Part shown: in pieces, positions 1 through 10,251 of the stretch
Layout of the letters: the number at the start of each line of letters is the position of its first letter
Numbering within the stretch: the first letter of the stretch is position 1
NCBI GenBank assembly: GCA_015689775.1
Contig: WVSR01000002.1
Location: 310,001-374,000 of the forward strand
DNA: 64,000 bases
Direction of reading: 5' to 3'
Source: Rhodobacterales bacterium LSUCC0387
Lineage (GTDB): Bacteria > Pseudomonadota > Alphaproteobacteria > Rhodobacterales > Rhodobacteraceae
The notes under the pieces: model-generated
What the model was told of the DNA's origin: nothing
Databases searched by the model: none
Seen by the model: the letters and a program-made list of their open reading frames with translations, nothing else
Program-made: the position numbers and the translations under genes

Positions 1-304
1 GCTCGGAAAACGGGCTAAAGCCGCAATTGTCCAATTCAATCCCGATAGAATGGGAATTTACGTCCACGTTCCCGCGCCAAGCCCCTGCGCCCGCATGCCA
101 TGCCCGCATCGCCTCATCCACCAAAGCGTGGCATGCGCCGTCACGCCCAATAAGATAATGCGCTGAAACCTCACGTGAGGGGTCGCAGAGCGCGCGCGCT
201 GCCCCTTCGCAATCCTCCATCGCGGTATAATGGATCACGATCAAAGAGGGGGTTGCCCCCTCGCGCCTTGGCCCGAAATTCGGGCTTTGGCGAGGCCGGG
301 TCAT
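1..304 (-). CDS. N-acetylmuramoyl-L-alanine amidase, AmpD family (partial, 3' end beyond window)
   Basis: Read on the minus strand from an ATG at 304, the frame stays open to the window edge (101 codons). It contains SLIVIHYTAMEDCEGAA, then SAHYLIGRDG, AWHAG and NSHSIGIEL. These are the pattern of zinc-dependent amidase_2 (AmpD-type) enzymes, with the first zinc His in IHYT. Such enzymes cleave the amide between N-acetylmuramic acid and the stem peptide in muropeptide recycling or wall turnover. No signal peptide is visible, which fits a cytoplasmic AmpD role. The C-terminal zinc ligands lie outside the window. No stop interrupts the frame just upstream of the ATG, so a slightly longer start is possible. 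Confidence 0.8.
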   Translation of the reverse strand, partial: MTRPRQSPNFGPRREGATPSLIVIHYTAMEDCEGAARALCDPSREVSAHYLIGRDGACHALVDEAMRAWHAGAGAWRGNVDVNSHSIGIELDNCGFSPFSE

Positions 305-483
305 TGGGTCGGACGCACGGCTTGGGCCGCCGCGCGATAGGGTGCAGAGACGCATACACCCCCCCTATTCCTAGGGCCACAAGCAACGCCCCCAACGCGC
401 AGTTTGTCCCGCAAATTTGCGGAATGCCCGACCTTAAACCCCATCACTGCCTCATAAGCTTTTTGCATATTTATGCAGAAAGC

Positions 484-1968
484 TTACCACCATTTATTGG
501 GTTTGGCTACAAATCCCGCGGCAGTTTCCAGCACATAGGCGGTGTTGAGCAAATCACCCTCTTCAAAGGGGCGGCCGATCAATTGCAGACCTAAGGGCAG
601 GCCCGCACTGCTCAACCCTGTAGGCAGGGCCACACCTGGTAGGCCCGCAAGGTTCACGGTAACTGTGAACACATCGTTGAGATACATCTCAACAGGATCA
701 GCCACCTTTTTACCCAACTCAAACGCGGCCGATGGTGTGGCGGGTGTGAGAATTGCATCAACGCCTGCGGCAAATACCTCCTCAAAGTCGCGTTTGATCA
801 GACTGCGCACACGGCGCGCGCGATTGTAATAGGCATCGTAAAACCCTGCTGATAGCACATAGGTGCCGATCATGATGCGCCGCTTTACCTCGGCGCCAAA
901 TCCTTCGGCGCGGGTTTTCTCGTAGAGTTCAGTGATGCCGTCCCCTTGGGACAGCTCCGCGCGATAGCCAAAGCGCACCCCATCATAGCGCGCAAGGTTT
1001 GATGAGGCCTCGGCTGGCGCGATCACGTAATAGGCGGGCAGGGCGTATTTTGTATGCGGCAGCGAGATGTCGCGCAGTTCCGCACCTGCATCTTTCAGCA
1101 TCGCGGCGCCATCGGCCCAAAGTTTCTCAATCTCTTCGGGCATTCCATCGACCCGATATTCGCGCGGAATGCCGATGGTTTTGCCCCTAATGTCACCCGT
1201 CAGAAGCGCCTCGAAATCGGGAACGGGCAGATCGGCGGATGTGCTGTCTTTGGGGTCATGCCCCATCATCGCGGCCCCCATAATTGCCGCGTCCCGCACC
1301 GTTTTGGTCATTGGTCCTGCTTGATCAAGGCTAGAGGCAAAGGCCACAATTCCCCACCGCGAGCAGCGCCCATAGGTGGGTTTCAGACCCACTGTGCCTG
1401 TGAAAGCGGCGGGTTGGCGGATCGACCCGCCCGTATCTGTGCCAGTGGCCCCAAGGCAGAGGTCAGCCGCAACAGCAGCGGCCGATCCCCCAGAAGACCC
1501 CCCAGGCGTCAGGTTTTGATCGCTGCCGTTTGCGCGCCACGGGTTGACCGCGGGCCCGTAAACAGAGGTTTCGTTGGACGACCCCATGGCAAACTCATCC
1601 ATATTGAGTTTACCCAACATAACCGCGCCTGCATCGCGCAATCGCGCTGAGACCGTGGATTCATATGCAGGCCGAAAACCTGACAGAATTTTTGAGGCGG
1701 CTTGGCTCTCTACGCCTTCGGTGCAGAATAGGTCTTTTATCCCAATGGGAACGCCGCAGAGGGCGGGCGCCTCGCCCGATTTGATCCGCTGATCTGCGGC
1801 CTCGGCGCGGGCAAGCGCGAGATCGGGGGTGTTATGGACAAAGGTGCCAAGCGCGCTGCTGTCCTCAATCGTGCTGAGGCAGGCATTGGTCAATTCAACG
1901 GCTGTGGTCTCGCCACGGCGCAGGGCATCGCGCGCCTCAGCAATGGTCAATTTGTTCAGATCAGACAT
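484..1968 (-). CDS. gatA: Asp-tRNA(Asn)/Glu-tRNA(Gln) amidotransferase subunit A
   Basis: Amidase-signature subunit of GatCAB. It releases ammonia from glutamine to amidate Glu-tRNA(Gln) or Asp-tRNA(Asn) in the cytoplasm. About 494 aa, the usual length. The catalytic Lys is Lys78 (GVPIGIKD), the cis-Ser lies in the GGSSGGS loop near residues 156-162, and the nucleophilic Ser is Ser182 ([10 protein letters not shown]). The ATG at 1968 shares one base with the gatC stop (TGATG), arguing for translational coupling; a GTG one codon upstream is also in frame but less likely. gatB is not in this window. A non-discriminating aspS at 33.5 kb would supply the Asp-tRNA(Asn) substrate; that link is inference from what is usual in alphaproteobacteria. 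Confidence 0.96.
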   Translation of the reverse strand: MSDLNKLTIAEARDALRRGETTAVELTNACLSTIEDSSALGTFVHNTPDLALARAEAADQRIKSGEAPALCGVPIGIKDLFCTEGVESQAASKILSGFRPAYESTVSARLRDAGAVMLGKLNMDEFAMGSSNETSVYGPAVNPWRANGSDQNLTPGGSSGGSAAAVAADLCLGATGTDTGGSIRQPAAFTGTVGLKPTYGRCSRWGIVAFASSLDQAGPMTKTVRDAAIMGAAMMGHDPKDSTSADLPVPDFEALLTGDIRGKTIGIPREYRVDGMPEEIEKLWADGAAMLKDAGAELRDISLPHTKYALPAYYVIAPAEASSNLARYDGVRFGYRAELSQGDGITELYEKTRAEGFGAEVKRRIMIGTYVLSAGFYDAYYNRARRVRSLIKRDFEEVFAAGVDAILTPATPSAAFELGKKVADPVEMYLNDVFTVTVNLAGLPGVALPTGLSSAGLPLGLQLIGRPFEEGDLLNTAYVLETAAGFVAKPNKWW

Positions 1969-2255
1969 CACTCAACCACCTTTGGCACAGCAAAAAACCC
2001 TTCACGCGCATCAGGCGCGTTCGACAGAACCTTGGATTGTTGATTGCCATCCGTCACCTCATCTACACGCGCCTTAAGGCGCTGTGGCGCGACTGATGTC
2101 ATCGGCTCAATATCGCTGACATCCAGTTCTGAGAGTTGCTCAATAAAGCCCAAGATCGCGTTGAATTCGGACGCTAGGCTTGGCAATTCGGCAGGGTCAA
2201 CCTTGATGCGGGCAAGTTTCGCCACGCGGGCTGCGGTTTCGGTGTCAATTGACAT
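1968..2255 (-). CDS. gatC: Asp-tRNA(Asn)/Glu-tRNA(Gln) amidotransferase subunit C
   Basis: Small subunit of GatCAB that stabilises the GatA-GatB interface. It has 95 aa, the family length, beginning [20 protein letters not shown] and containing the conserved [18 protein letters not shown] segment. It is the first gene of a gatC-gatA pair, its stop overlapping the gatA start. It is divergent from the chromate transporter at 2423, with about 170 bp between them carrying both promoters. Confidence 0.95.
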   Translation of the reverse strand: MSIDTETAARVAKLARIKVDPAELPSLASEFNAILGFIEQLSELDVSDIEPMTSVAPQRLKARVDEVTDGNQQSKVLSNAPDAREGFFAVPKVVE

Positions 2256-2422
2256 CGTAATATCCCTTCTGTTCTGTCAGGCGCGGGTTTAGCGGGGCAG
2301 GGGCAGCACTGCAAGCGGCCACGCGCAGAAAACCCGATAGGTAAATCGATCACTTGGCGGGTCGTCATCTGCCTGTCACAGTGTCACGCCATAGCCGTGG
2401 TCGGTAGTATAGGTGCGCCAGC

Positions 2423-3688
2423 ATGAGCGAAAATCAACACCCCCCCAGTCTGAGCGCACTTTTCGCGGTTTTTGCGCGCATCGGGGTTTTGTCCTTTGGC
2501 GGGCCTGCTGCGCAAATTGCGTTGATGCACCGTGAATTGGTCGAGCAGCGCAATTGGTTGAACGAACGACTATTTCTTGCGGCACTGTCCTTCACCATGC
2601 TTTTGCCGGGGCCAGAGGCCATGCAACTGGCCACCTATGCAGGATGGCGCTTGCGCGGCACCTTGGGGGGATTGATCGGTGGGGGGCTTTTCGTCTTACC
2701 GGGTGCTGTGATCATCATGGCCTTAAGCGCGCTTTATGTGGGCTTTGGCCAGCTGCCGCTTATGGCGGCGCTCTTCTTGGGCATCAAGGCAGCAGTGATT
2801 GTGATTGTCATCCAAGCCTTTTTGAACCTGTCAAAGCGCGCCTTACAGGGCGGCGTTGCCCTGTGGATCGCGGGACTGGCATTTACGGCGCTGTTTGTAT
2901 TTGATCTGCCCTTTCCCATGGTGATCGCAGGGGCGGCGCTGATTGGCTATTTGGGTTGGATCACGCCGATTGCGGCGGCGGCAGACCCGCCGCAACGGCG
3001 CCCGTCCAACAGCCTTGCCCATCTGGCGATCTGGGGCGGGTTGTGGGCCGCGCCCTTGGGGCTTTTATATCTGATAGCGCCTGAGGGGCTCTTATTGGAG
3101 GTTGGGCTTTTTTTCTCGAAACTGGCGCTTGTGACCTTTGGCGGGGCTTATGCGGTCTTGGCCTATATGGTGCAGCAAGTTGTCGGGGATTTTGGATGGC
3201 TCACCATAGGGCAGATGATGGATGCGTTGGGCTTGGCTGAAACCACGCCTGGGCCTCTGATATTGGTGACGCAATTTGTGGGCTTTCTTGCGGGGTTTGG
3301 CGTCTATGGGTGGGCAGGCGCGGTCAGTGCCGCGCTTTTGACTCTTTGGGTGACTTTCTTACCCTGCTTCTTGTGGATATTCCTATTCGCGCCACAAGTG
3401 GATCGCTTGGTTGCATGGCCCAAGCTGCAGGCCGCGCTTGATGGGGTTATGGCTGCAGTTGTTGGGGTTATTGCAAATTTGTCTGTGTGGTTCGCGCTGC
3501 ATGTCTGGTTCGAAACGGTCACGCGCGACAGCGGGCTGTGGCTGCCTGATTGGGCGAGCCTTGATTTGGCCGCCGTGATCTTGACCCTTCTCGCTGCAAT
3601 CTTAGTGCTGTGGCAAAAGATGGGTCTGATCCGCGTTCTTGTGATTATGGCGGGGGCGGGCGTGCTCATTTCCCCGTTTTTCGGTTGA
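2423..3688 (+). CDS. chrA: Chromate transporter ChrA (CHR family, two-domain form)
   Basis: Membrane protein of 421 aa made of two homologous CHR halves. The N-terminal half opens with FARIGVLSFGGPAAQIALMH and holds the LLPGPEAMQLATYAGW motif. The C-terminal half (from about residue 225) repeats it as FSKLALVTFGGAYAVLAYM and AETTPGPLILVTQFVGFLAG. About ten to twelve hydrophobic segments are visible. Family members export chromate, probably by proton-coupled antiport, and may also handle sulfate-like anions. It stands alone, with no chrB-type regulator beside it, so its role in resistance is not demonstrated. The stop codon lies inside a TTGACA that may serve the following rpmG gene. Confidence 0.9.
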   Translation: MSENQHPPSLSALFAVFARIGVLSFGGPAAQIALMHRELVEQRNWLNERLFLAALSFTMLLPGPEAMQLATYAGWRLRGTLGGLIGGGLFVLPGAVIIMALSALYVGFGQLPLMAALFLGIKAAVIVIVIQAFLNLSKRALQGGVALWIAGLAFTALFVFDLPFPMVIAGAALIGYLGWITPIAAAADPPQRRPSNSLAHLAIWGGLWAAPLGLLYLIAPEGLLLEVGLFFSKLALVTFGGAYAVLAYMVQQVVGDFGWLTIGQMMDALGLAETTPGPLILVTQFVGFLAGFGVYGWAGAVSAALLTLWVTFLPCFLWIFLFAPQVDRLVAWPKLQAALDGVMAAVVGVIANLSVWFALHVWFETVTRDSGLWLPDWASLDLAAVILTLLAAILVLWQKMGLIRVLVIMAGAGVLISPFFG

Positions 3689-3712
3689 CACCTGCCGCCC
3701 CGTCAGTAAAAG
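3685..3712 (+). promoter_or_regulatory. Candidate sigma-70-type promoter of rpmG
   Basis: TTGACA at 3685-3690 is a perfect -35 hexamer. It is followed after 16 bp by TAAAAG at 3707-3712, which matches 4 of 6 bases of TATAAT. It overlaps the chrA stop codon and lies about 65 bp upstream of the rpmG start. No transcription evidence; the -10 is imperfect. Confidence 0.4.
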
Positions 3713-3778
3713 CGCCCAAATAGAATAATCTCGCGCGCGGATTCTCGCGCCTGTTAAAGCCGTTCAAGGAGCAACGCC

Positions 3779-3946
3779 ATGGCGAAGCCGACCACGATTA
3801 AAATCCGCCTGAACTCCACGGCGGGCACAGGCCACTTCTATGTGACCAAGAAAAACGCACGCACAATGACCGAGAAAATGACAGCGCGCAAATACGACCC
3901 AGTCGTGCGCAAGCATGTCGAATACAAAGAAGGCAAGATCAAATAA
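3779..3946 (+). CDS. rpmG: 50S ribosomal protein L33
   Basis: A 55-aa protein beginning [20 protein letters not shown] with the typical YVTKKNART segment and ending [10 protein letters not shown], the classic L33 pattern. The ATG at 3779 is preceded by CAAGGAG, a strong ribosome binding site. L33 is a small basic protein of the large subunit near the E site. It lacks the CxxC pairs of zinc-binding L33 paralogues, so it is the zinc-free type. A strong terminator follows at 3977, so it is probably monocistronic. Confidence 0.97.
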   Translation: MAKPTTIKIRLNSTAGTGHFYVTKKNARTMTEKMTARKYDPVVRKHVEYKEGKIK

Positions 3947-3976
3947 GATCTGGCTCTTTCGGGTATCTATAAAGTA

Positions 3977-4002
3977 GCCGCGCCTGATTGCGCGGCTTTT
4001 TT
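3977..4002 (+). terminator. Rho-independent terminator after rpmG
   Basis: Stem GCCGCGC (3977-3983) pairs with GCGCGGC (3990-3996) across a 6-nt loop, followed by a run of six T. It starts 30 bp after the rpmG stop. Confidence 0.85.
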
Positions 4003-4021
4003 ATTGGCGTGACACCGCAAT

Positions 4022-4057
4022 GAAAAAGGGGCCGCAATGTTCATGCGGCCCTTCATT
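4022..4057 (-). terminator. Rho-independent terminator of the BI-1 family gene
   Basis: On the minus strand GGGCCGCA (4051-4044) pairs with TGCGGCCC (4036-4029), followed by CTTTTTC. It lies about 20 bp past the stop of the gene at 4079-4819 and faces the rpmG terminator. Confidence 0.75.
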
Positions 4058-4078
4058 TTGGTTATCTGCCCTGCAGGC

Positions 4079-4819
4079 CTATTCGCGGTTGCCCAAGAAT
4101 TGTAGCAGGAACATGAACATATTGATAAAGTCGAGATAGAGACGCAACGCCCCCATAATCGCGGATTTGTTCAGCCATTCCTGATCGCCATGCACAGCAT
4201 GGTCGATATACTCTTGTTTGATGGACTGGGTGTCATAGGCGGTCAGACCTGCGAAGATCAGTACGCCTAAGATGGTGATTGCGAAATGGATCGCGGGTGA
4301 GCCCAAGAAAATATTGATGATCGAGGCCACAATCAGGCCGATCACACCCATCATCAAGAATGTGCCCCAGCCGCTGAGATCCTTTTTGGTGGTGTACCCA
4401 TATAGGCTAAGCCCTGCAAAGGCGATCGCGGTGGTCAGGAAGGTCTGTGTAATTGACACGCCTGTGAACACCGCAAAGATCCACGAGATGGAGATGCCCA
4501 TCACGGCGGCGAAGGCATAGAAGAACAACTGAGCTGCTGCGGCAGACAGGCGGTTCACCGCCGCGCCAAAGGCGAATACCATGATCAGCGGCGCGAACAT
4601 GGCAATCCAGCCAAGGATATTGGGTTGCATTGTGATCGGGTCGCGGAACAGGGCGTTTAGCGCAGGGTTGCTACCGATTGCCCAAGCAGCGCCTGCGGTC
4701 ATGACCATGCCGACGGACATGGTGCTGTAGACCTTGTTCATGTGGGCGCGCAAGCCCTGATCAATTTGCGCTGCATTGGCCGAGGCCGCCGCCGAACGCA
4801 TCGTTTGATATGGTGCCAT
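4079..4819 (-). CDS. Bax inhibitor-1/YccA family membrane protein
   Basis: Integral membrane protein of 246 aa with about seven hydrophobic segments after a soluble N-terminus of some 25 residues (MAPYQTMRSAAASANAAQID). The final segments LTAYDTQSIKQEYID and ALRLYLDFINMFMFLLQFLG are characteristic of the BI-1/YccA family (UPF0005); the family's pore-associated aspartates fall in these last helices. Members are thought to be pH-sensitive calcium leak channels or modulators of membrane proteases such as FtsH; the role here is unknown. The start has an excellent AGGAGGG ribosome binding site. It is transcribed alone, with its own terminator. Confidence 0.9.
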   Translation of the reverse strand: MAPYQTMRSAAASANAAQIDQGLRAHMNKVYSTMSVGMVMTAGAAWAIGSNPALNALFRDPITMQPNILGWIAMFAPLIMVFAFGAAVNRLSAAAAQLFFYAFAAVMGISISWIFAVFTGVSITQTFLTTAIAFAGLSLYGYTTKKDLSGWGTFLMMGVIGLIVASIINIFLGSPAIHFAITILGVLIFAGLTAYDTQSIKQEYIDHAVHGDQEWLNKSAIMGALRLYLDFINMFMFLLQFLGNRE

Positions 4820-5014
4820 TGATCCCTCCTACAGAGATGGCTGTGACGATCAAGAAAGGGTGGCAAAGCCGACCCTTGGGGTCGCAGGCGGCACTCTGCC
4901 GCCCGTCCTACCCCTTAATATTGGCAATAAGGACTATTTTTTCAAGTGAAAGCTATACAAAATACAGTCTAAGGTTTGATAGTTTTTTGCTATCAAGCGG
5001 GCCCGTGATAGGTA

Positions 5015-5986
5015 TCAAAGCGTCTTTGCAATTTCGATCACCAATTTGCCTGTGGACTTACGTGATCTAAGCGCGTCAAGTGCAGCAGGCAGGGCGTCAA
5101 ATGAGTATGTTGCACCAATGTGAGGCTTGAGACCGCCTTGCGCATAAAGGTCAAAAACCTGCTCGAGTGAGTGCTTCAAGGCCTCTGGATTAAAGCGCAG
5201 ATACCCTCCCCAATAAAGGCCCATCACATCAAGATTTTTGACAAGCAGATGATTGGCGGGGATTTGCGGGACGCTGCCGCTGGCAAAGCCGATGGTTAAA
5301 ATCCGCCCTTCGGGCCGCATGGCGCGAAATCCTGCCTCAAATCCCGCGCCGCCAACCGCATCATAAAGCACATCAACACCGCCAAGGGCGCGCAATTGGT
5401 CGCGCAGATCGGGGGCGTCTGCGTCAATCACATGATCTGCCCCAGCGCGTTTTGCAATTTCAAGCTTGGCTTGCCCGCGCGCCGCCGCAATGATCTTGGC
5501 CCCAAGGCTTGCACCGATTTCCACCGCGGTCAGGCCTACCCCACCTGACGCACCTAACACGGCAAGTGTTTCCCCCGCAGCCAAACGCGCACGCCGTGTC
5601 AGTGCCAGATGCGAGGTGCCATAGGCGATCAAAAATCCTGCGGCCTCGGTTAAAGACATTTGATCTGGCAGGCGCACGGCGCGCCGTGCGGGAAAGCATC
5701 CATATTCTGCCAAACCGCCTTGGCCCGCATAAACGGCCACAGGATCCCCCACCGCGTGGTTTGTCACCCCACTCCCAAGCGCATCCACCACGCCGGCCAA
5801 TTCCAACCCCATCACGAAGGGCGGGGTCGGGGTATCTTGGTATTTCCCCTCAATCATAAGTAGATCGGCAAAATTTAGACCACAGGCTGCAATGCGCACC
5901 CTGATCTCGCCTTGGTTTGGGCGTGGCATCGTAAGATCACGGATTTTTGGCACGGTGTTAAAAGCGCTTAACTCCCATGCTTGCAT
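5015..5986 (-). CDS. NADPH:quinone oxidoreductase family protein (zinc-free medium-chain dehydrogenase)
   Basis: 323 aa from the ATG at 5986, chosen because GAAAGGA sits just upstream; a longer frame extends to 6055 without a good ribosome binding site. The N-terminal GroES-like domain includes GEIRVRIAACGLNFADLLMI. The Rossmann domain carries GASGGVGLTAVEIGASLGA near residues 140-160. The zinc-binding cysteines of alcohol dehydrogenases are absent, typical of the QOR/crotonase-type reductases that reduce quinones or enoyl-thioesters with NADPH. The substrate cannot be told from sequence. No operon partner: about 195 bp from the BI-1 gene. Confidence 0.85.
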   Translation of the reverse strand: MQAWELSAFNTVPKIRDLTMPRPNQGEIRVRIAACGLNFADLLMIEGKYQDTPTPPFVMGLELAGVVDALGSGVTNHAVGDPVAVYAGQGGLAEYGCFPARRAVRLPDQMSLTEAAGFLIAYGTSHLALTRRARLAAGETLAVLGASGGVGLTAVEIGASLGAKIIAAARGQAKLEIAKRAGADHVIDADAPDLRDQLRALGGVDVLYDAVGGAGFEAGFRAMRPEGRILTIGFASGSVPQIPANHLLVKNLDVMGLYWGGYLRFNPEALKHSLEQVFDLYAQGGLKPHIGATYSFDALPAALDALRSRKSTGKLVIEIAKTL

Positions 5987-6297
5987 GCCAAAATCCTTTC
6001 CCGAACATCCAAGCCTCTGATCTTGCATAGTTAAGACATCGCGCCAAGCCGTCAAAGTGACGCGCGCTTTTTCGCTAGGAAAAATTCGCCTTATGCGGTA
6101 TCATGGGCTTCCGAACGCAGGTTGTGTGACCGGCTTTGGCGCGTGGAATATCAAGTCAGCCTTCCCCTTCTTGACCGATATTCGTTGCGTCCTATCTTGC
6201 TCTCGGTGCCGCATGGGTTGAGTGATGTCTTGCGAAATCGCTTGGCTTTTGTGGTCGTTTGTTGCCAAACACCAATCGCAGTCGCAGGAGTAACCAA
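5987..6297 (+). other. Intergenic region between divergent genes (311 bp)
   Basis: Lies between the oxidoreductase (minus) and the XRE regulator (plus) and must hold both promoters. No convincing small gene, repeat or RNA was seen. The last bases contain the GCAGGAG ribosome binding site of the regulator. Confidence 0.5.
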
Positions 6298-6663
6298 GTG
6301 ACACATCCCGTAGACATTCATGTCGGCAAGCGCGTTCGTCATCGCCGTTGGATGGTGGGTATGACCCAGCAACAGCTCGCGGCCCATGTTGGGATCAAAT
6401 TCCAGCAGATCCAAAAATACGAAACGGGCATGAATCGCATCAGCGCCTCGCGCCTGTGGGATATTGCGGCAACGCTTGGCGTGCCTGTGCAATATCTCTT
6501 TGAGGGATTGGACAAAGCCAACACCTCCGCCGCACATCAGCCCGATGATCTTTTGGCGGATAAGGAAGCGTTGGATTTGATCCGCTCTTATTACGCGATC
6601 CCAGAAAATCAGCGCCGCCGTTTGTTTGACTTGGCGCGAGTTCTGTCGGACGCGGCCGCTTGA
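6298..6663 (+). CDS. XRE-family helix-turn-helix transcriptional regulator
   Basis: 121 aa from a GTG at 6298, chosen because CAGGAG lies 7-12 bp upstream and the product then starts MTHPVDIHVGKRVRHRRWMV, the form usual in this family. A Cro/C1-type helix-turn-helix spans about residues 10-66 (MTQQQLAAHVGIKFQQIQKY, then ETGMNRISASRLWDIAATLG). The C-terminal part (RSYYAIPENQRRRLFDLARV) probably mediates dimerisation. Small regulators of this type are common in Rhodobacteraceae chromosomes; the target is unknown. hisN follows 72 bp downstream. Confidence 0.85.
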   Translation: MTHPVDIHVGKRVRHRRWMVGMTQQQLAAHVGIKFQQIQKYETGMNRISASRLWDIAATLGVPVQYLFEGLDKANTSAAHQPDDLLADKEALDLIRSYYAIPENQRRRLFDLARVLSDAAA

Positions 6664-6735
6664 CCTAGGGCGGTTTTGCGTGGCACTGCGCGGGGGTGGG
6701 GCAGAAGGCCCTGCTGCCACCAGTGAGATGAAAGC

Positions 6736-7560
6736 ATGACCGCGACCCGCAATTTTCCCAATGTTACCGATGTCGAGGCGGCCGAGCTGATTGCCCTGGC
6801 CCATGATCTGGCGGATGCTGCGCGAAAAGTGACCCTAGCCTGTTTTCGCCAAGCGGGGCTCTCAACCGAAAATAAGGCAAGCGCGGGCTTCGATCCCGTG
6901 ACCGTAGCCGACCGCGAGGCCGAGGCAGCGATGCGCGCCTTAATCGAGGCGCGCCGCCCCCACGATGCTATTTTGGGCGAGGAATTTTGCGCAAAATCAG
7001 GACAATCGGGCCTGACATGGGTGCTAGACCCGATTGACGGCACGCGTGGTTTTATGACGGGCACGCCCAGTTGGGGTGTGTTGATTGCCTTGTTAAATGA
7101 GACAGGCCCAATTTTCGGCGTCATTGATCAACCCTATATCGGCGAGCGTTTTATCGGCGGTCTGGGGCAAAATTCCCTGACTGGCCCGCAAGGTGAGAGG
7201 ATCTTGCGGACAAGCGCGCGCAAAACTTTGGCCGAGGCGCGGCTCTTTTCGACCTTTCCAGAAATCGGCACGATGTCCGAGCGTCTGGCCTTCGAGGCGG
7301 TACGCGATCAGGTGCTTTTGACTCGCTATGGGATGGATTGCTACGCCTATGGCTTGGTCGCCTTGGGTCAGGCCGATTTGGTGATTGAAGCGGGTCTGCA
7401 ATCCTATGACATCGCCGCACCGATTGCGGTGATCGAGGCAGCGGGGGGAATTGTCACCAATTGGCAAGGAGGCCCTGCCCATCAGGGGGGGCAGGTCTTG
7501 GCTGCTGCCAATCGCGATTTACATCAGGCGGCATTGGTGCTTTTGTCTGGGCAATCTTGA
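6736..7560 (+). CDS. hisN: Histidinol-phosphatase, inositol monophosphatase family
   Basis: 274 aa of the inositol-monophosphatase superfamily. Metal-binding motifs are GEEF (about residue 81), DPIDGTRGF (98-106) and the C-terminal YDIAAPIAVIEAAGG. The overall pattern, including DPVTVADREAE near residue 53, is that of HisN, which dephosphorylates L-histidinol phosphate in histidine biosynthesis and is the usual form in alphaproteobacteria. A broader inositol-phosphatase or PAP-phosphatase role cannot be excluded from motifs alone. The lipoprotein gene follows 18 bp downstream and may be cotranscribed. Confidence 0.82.
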   Translation: MTATRNFPNVTDVEAAELIALAHDLADAARKVTLACFRQAGLSTENKASAGFDPVTVADREAEAAMRALIEARRPHDAILGEEFCAKSGQSGLTWVLDPIDGTRGFMTGTPSWGVLIALLNETGPIFGVIDQPYIGERFIGGLGQNSLTGPQGERILRTSARKTLAEARLFSTFPEIGTMSERLAFEAVRDQVLLTRYGMDCYAYGLVALGQADLVIEAGLQSYDIAAPIAVIEAAGGIVTNWQGGPAHQGGQVLAAANRDLHQAALVLLSGQS

Positions 7561-7578
7561 TCCTTTGTGGGGTGCGTC

Positions 7579-8037
7579 ATGCGTAAATCTCTCTTTCTTG
7601 GTCTTGTGGTTGCGGCCCTTGCGGCCTGCGCACCAAACGCGCCGCAAAACTGGCCAGATCAAGATGGTCGTCTCTCCCTGCGCCAATCCTCGGAAATTGG
7701 GCGTGTGGGCACTTATTTGGCCATTGCGCGCGCGGATGCGGGGCTGACCATTCCGCTGCGCCATTCTCCGAAATTGCAGGGCGTTGCCGCCGCGCGTGCG
7801 GTTGATCTCGCCTCGGGTGGGCTTGCCCCCTTCTCGGATCGAATTGCGCAAGCGGGCTATTCTGCCTGTTTCAGTGCCGAGGCTGTGGCGCGTGATGCGG
7901 CCGATTTGCGCACGGGCGTAGATCAAATGTTGGCAGACCCTGCAGCCCGCACAGCGATCCTATCCGCAAGCCCAAGCGAGTTTGGCTTTCTGCGCAATGG
8001 GGCAGAGCAAATCTTGATCCTTGCGCGCCCCTGCTAA
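7579..8037 (+). CDS. Predicted lipoprotein with CAP/SCP-like fold
   Basis: 152 aa starting MRKSLFLGLVVAALAACAP: a lipoprotein signal peptide with lipobox LAAC and the lipidated Cys at residue 17. The mature part (LSLRQSSEIGRVGTYLAIAR, PLRHSPKLQGVAAARAVDLA, FSDRIAQAGYSACFSAEAVA, ILSASPSEFGF) resembles the CAP/SCP domain pattern: an N-terminal helix, a segment recalling H-SxxLxxVA, then the R-x-x-AGY motif. Such domains occur in secreted proteins of uncertain biochemical role. The resemblance is weak, so the domain call is tentative; the lipoprotein call is firm. Confidence 0.7.
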   Translation: MRKSLFLGLVVAALAACAPNAPQNWPDQDGRLSLRQSSEIGRVGTYLAIARADAGLTIPLRHSPKLQGVAAARAVDLASGGLAPFSDRIAQAGYSACFSAEAVARDAADLRTGVDQMLADPAARTAILSASPSEFGFLRNGAEQILILARPC

Positions 8038-8042
8038 GGGCC

Positions 8043-8972
8043 TCAGGCGCGTGGGCCTAGGATACGGATCACGGTTTTCCATTGGCTGATTGCGATCCCG
8101 CACAAGATAAACCCAAGCGCCACAAAAAAGCGCAAAGGCATATCTTCTGACAGGATCAGCCACCCAAAGAATACGGACCACAGCGGCACTTGATAATTAA
8201 CCAAGGTCATAAACACAGCGCCCGCACTGCGGATCACCGAAACCCGCAACAGCGCGGCAAGCGCGGTGGGAAAGAGGCCAAGAGCGATGATTGCCCTGCC
8301 CGAACGAAGACCCTGCCATTGGGGCAGACCTTCAACGATCAGCATCGGAGGCAGGATCAAGACCGCCCCAACGGCAAGGGTCGTTCCCGCAAGGCTGATG
8401 GGGTCAACCGCAGGGCAGGTGCGCGTCATCACCGAGGACACGGCGTAGGAAATGGTCGCGGCCAAACAGGCAAGGGGGGCCAAAACCTCCCATCCTTGTG
8501 AGGTACCCATCTGAAACGCTGCGCCAAGGTTTGGGCCAACCAAAGTCAGCGCGCCAAAGAAGCCCACAGTCACGCCAATCACGCGGCGGAGATCCATTTT
8601 TTCATCACTAAAAATATGCGCCAAAGGCAGCACGAACAGGGGCAGCGCAGCCATGGAAATACCTGCAAAGGCCGAAGGCACATATTGCTGGCCCCACGAA
8701 ACCAGTGAGAAGGGCAGCGCGGAATTGAACGCACCGATGATCAGAATATATGACCATGCGGCGCGGGTGGGCAGGGGGCGGCGAAGGGCCACCATCAATC
8801 CTAGCAAGGCCAAAGCCCCCAATGTGGCGCGCGCAGCCGCAACAGTGAGCGGGCCATAGCCCTCAAGCGCGATAGAGACAACCATAAATGTGCCGCCCCA
8901 GATCACGCCAAGCGCAGCGATCGAGCCCCAATTAGAGGCACTGGGTCTCTTGGACATACGGATTTCGGTCAT
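8043..8972 (-). CDS. EamA/DMT-family transporter
   Basis: 309 aa with ten predicted transmembrane segments in two EamA repeats. The first begins SIAALGVIWGGTFMVVSIAL and the second includes ALACLAATISYAVSSVMTRT. Drug/metabolite-transporter-family proteins usually export metabolites or amino acids across the inner membrane; the substrate is not predictable. The gene converges on the lipoprotein gene with 5 bp between stops. CAGGAG lies upstream of the ATG. Confidence 0.88.
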   Translation of the reverse strand: MTEIRMSKRPSASNWGSIAALGVIWGGTFMVVSIALEGYGPLTVAAARATLGALALLGLMVALRRPLPTRAAWSYILIIGAFNSALPFSLVSWGQQYVPSAFAGISMAALPLFVLPLAHIFSDEKMDLRRVIGVTVGFFGALTLVGPNLGAAFQMGTSQGWEVLAPLACLAATISYAVSSVMTRTCPAVDPISLAGTTLAVGAVLILPPMLIVEGLPQWQGLRSGRAIIALGLFPTALAALLRVSVIRSAGAVFMTLVNYQVPLWSVFFGWLILSEDMPLRFFVALGFILCGIAISQWKTVIRILGPRA

Positions 8973-9036
8973 GATATTCTGCTCCTGCCAAGTCAGGTTC
9001 TGCCGCCTTCAGGGGGCATGTGCAATGGGGCGACAG

Positions 9037-9066
9037 AAAAAAGGCCCGTCTTTGCGGACGGGCCTT
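9037..9066 (-). terminator. Rho-independent terminator of ilvC
   Basis: On the minus strand AAGGCCCGTC (9066-9057) pairs with GACGGGCCTT (9050-9041) around a 6-nt loop, followed by TTTT. It lies 25 bp past the ilvC stop. Confidence 0.85.
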
Positions 9067-9090
9067 TGAGCGGTTGGGCTGAAAAGCGAC

Positions 9091-10194
<1,104 letters not shown>

Positions 10195-10251
10195 TTATTT
10201 TGACTATTATGTGATAAGATCATTCGTTATTGTATATTTTTGGAGTATTTC

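Noticed and set aside
171-395. Minus-strand frame MGALLVALGIGGVYASLHP... overlapping the AmpD-type gene
   Set aside because: TTG start, loses hydrophobic character after 20 residues, and overlaps the better supported amidase frame.
1054-1650. Long plus-strand open frame opposite gatA (198 codons)
   Set aside because: Antisense shadow of gatA; Arg/Pro/His-rich composition and no similarity to known proteins.
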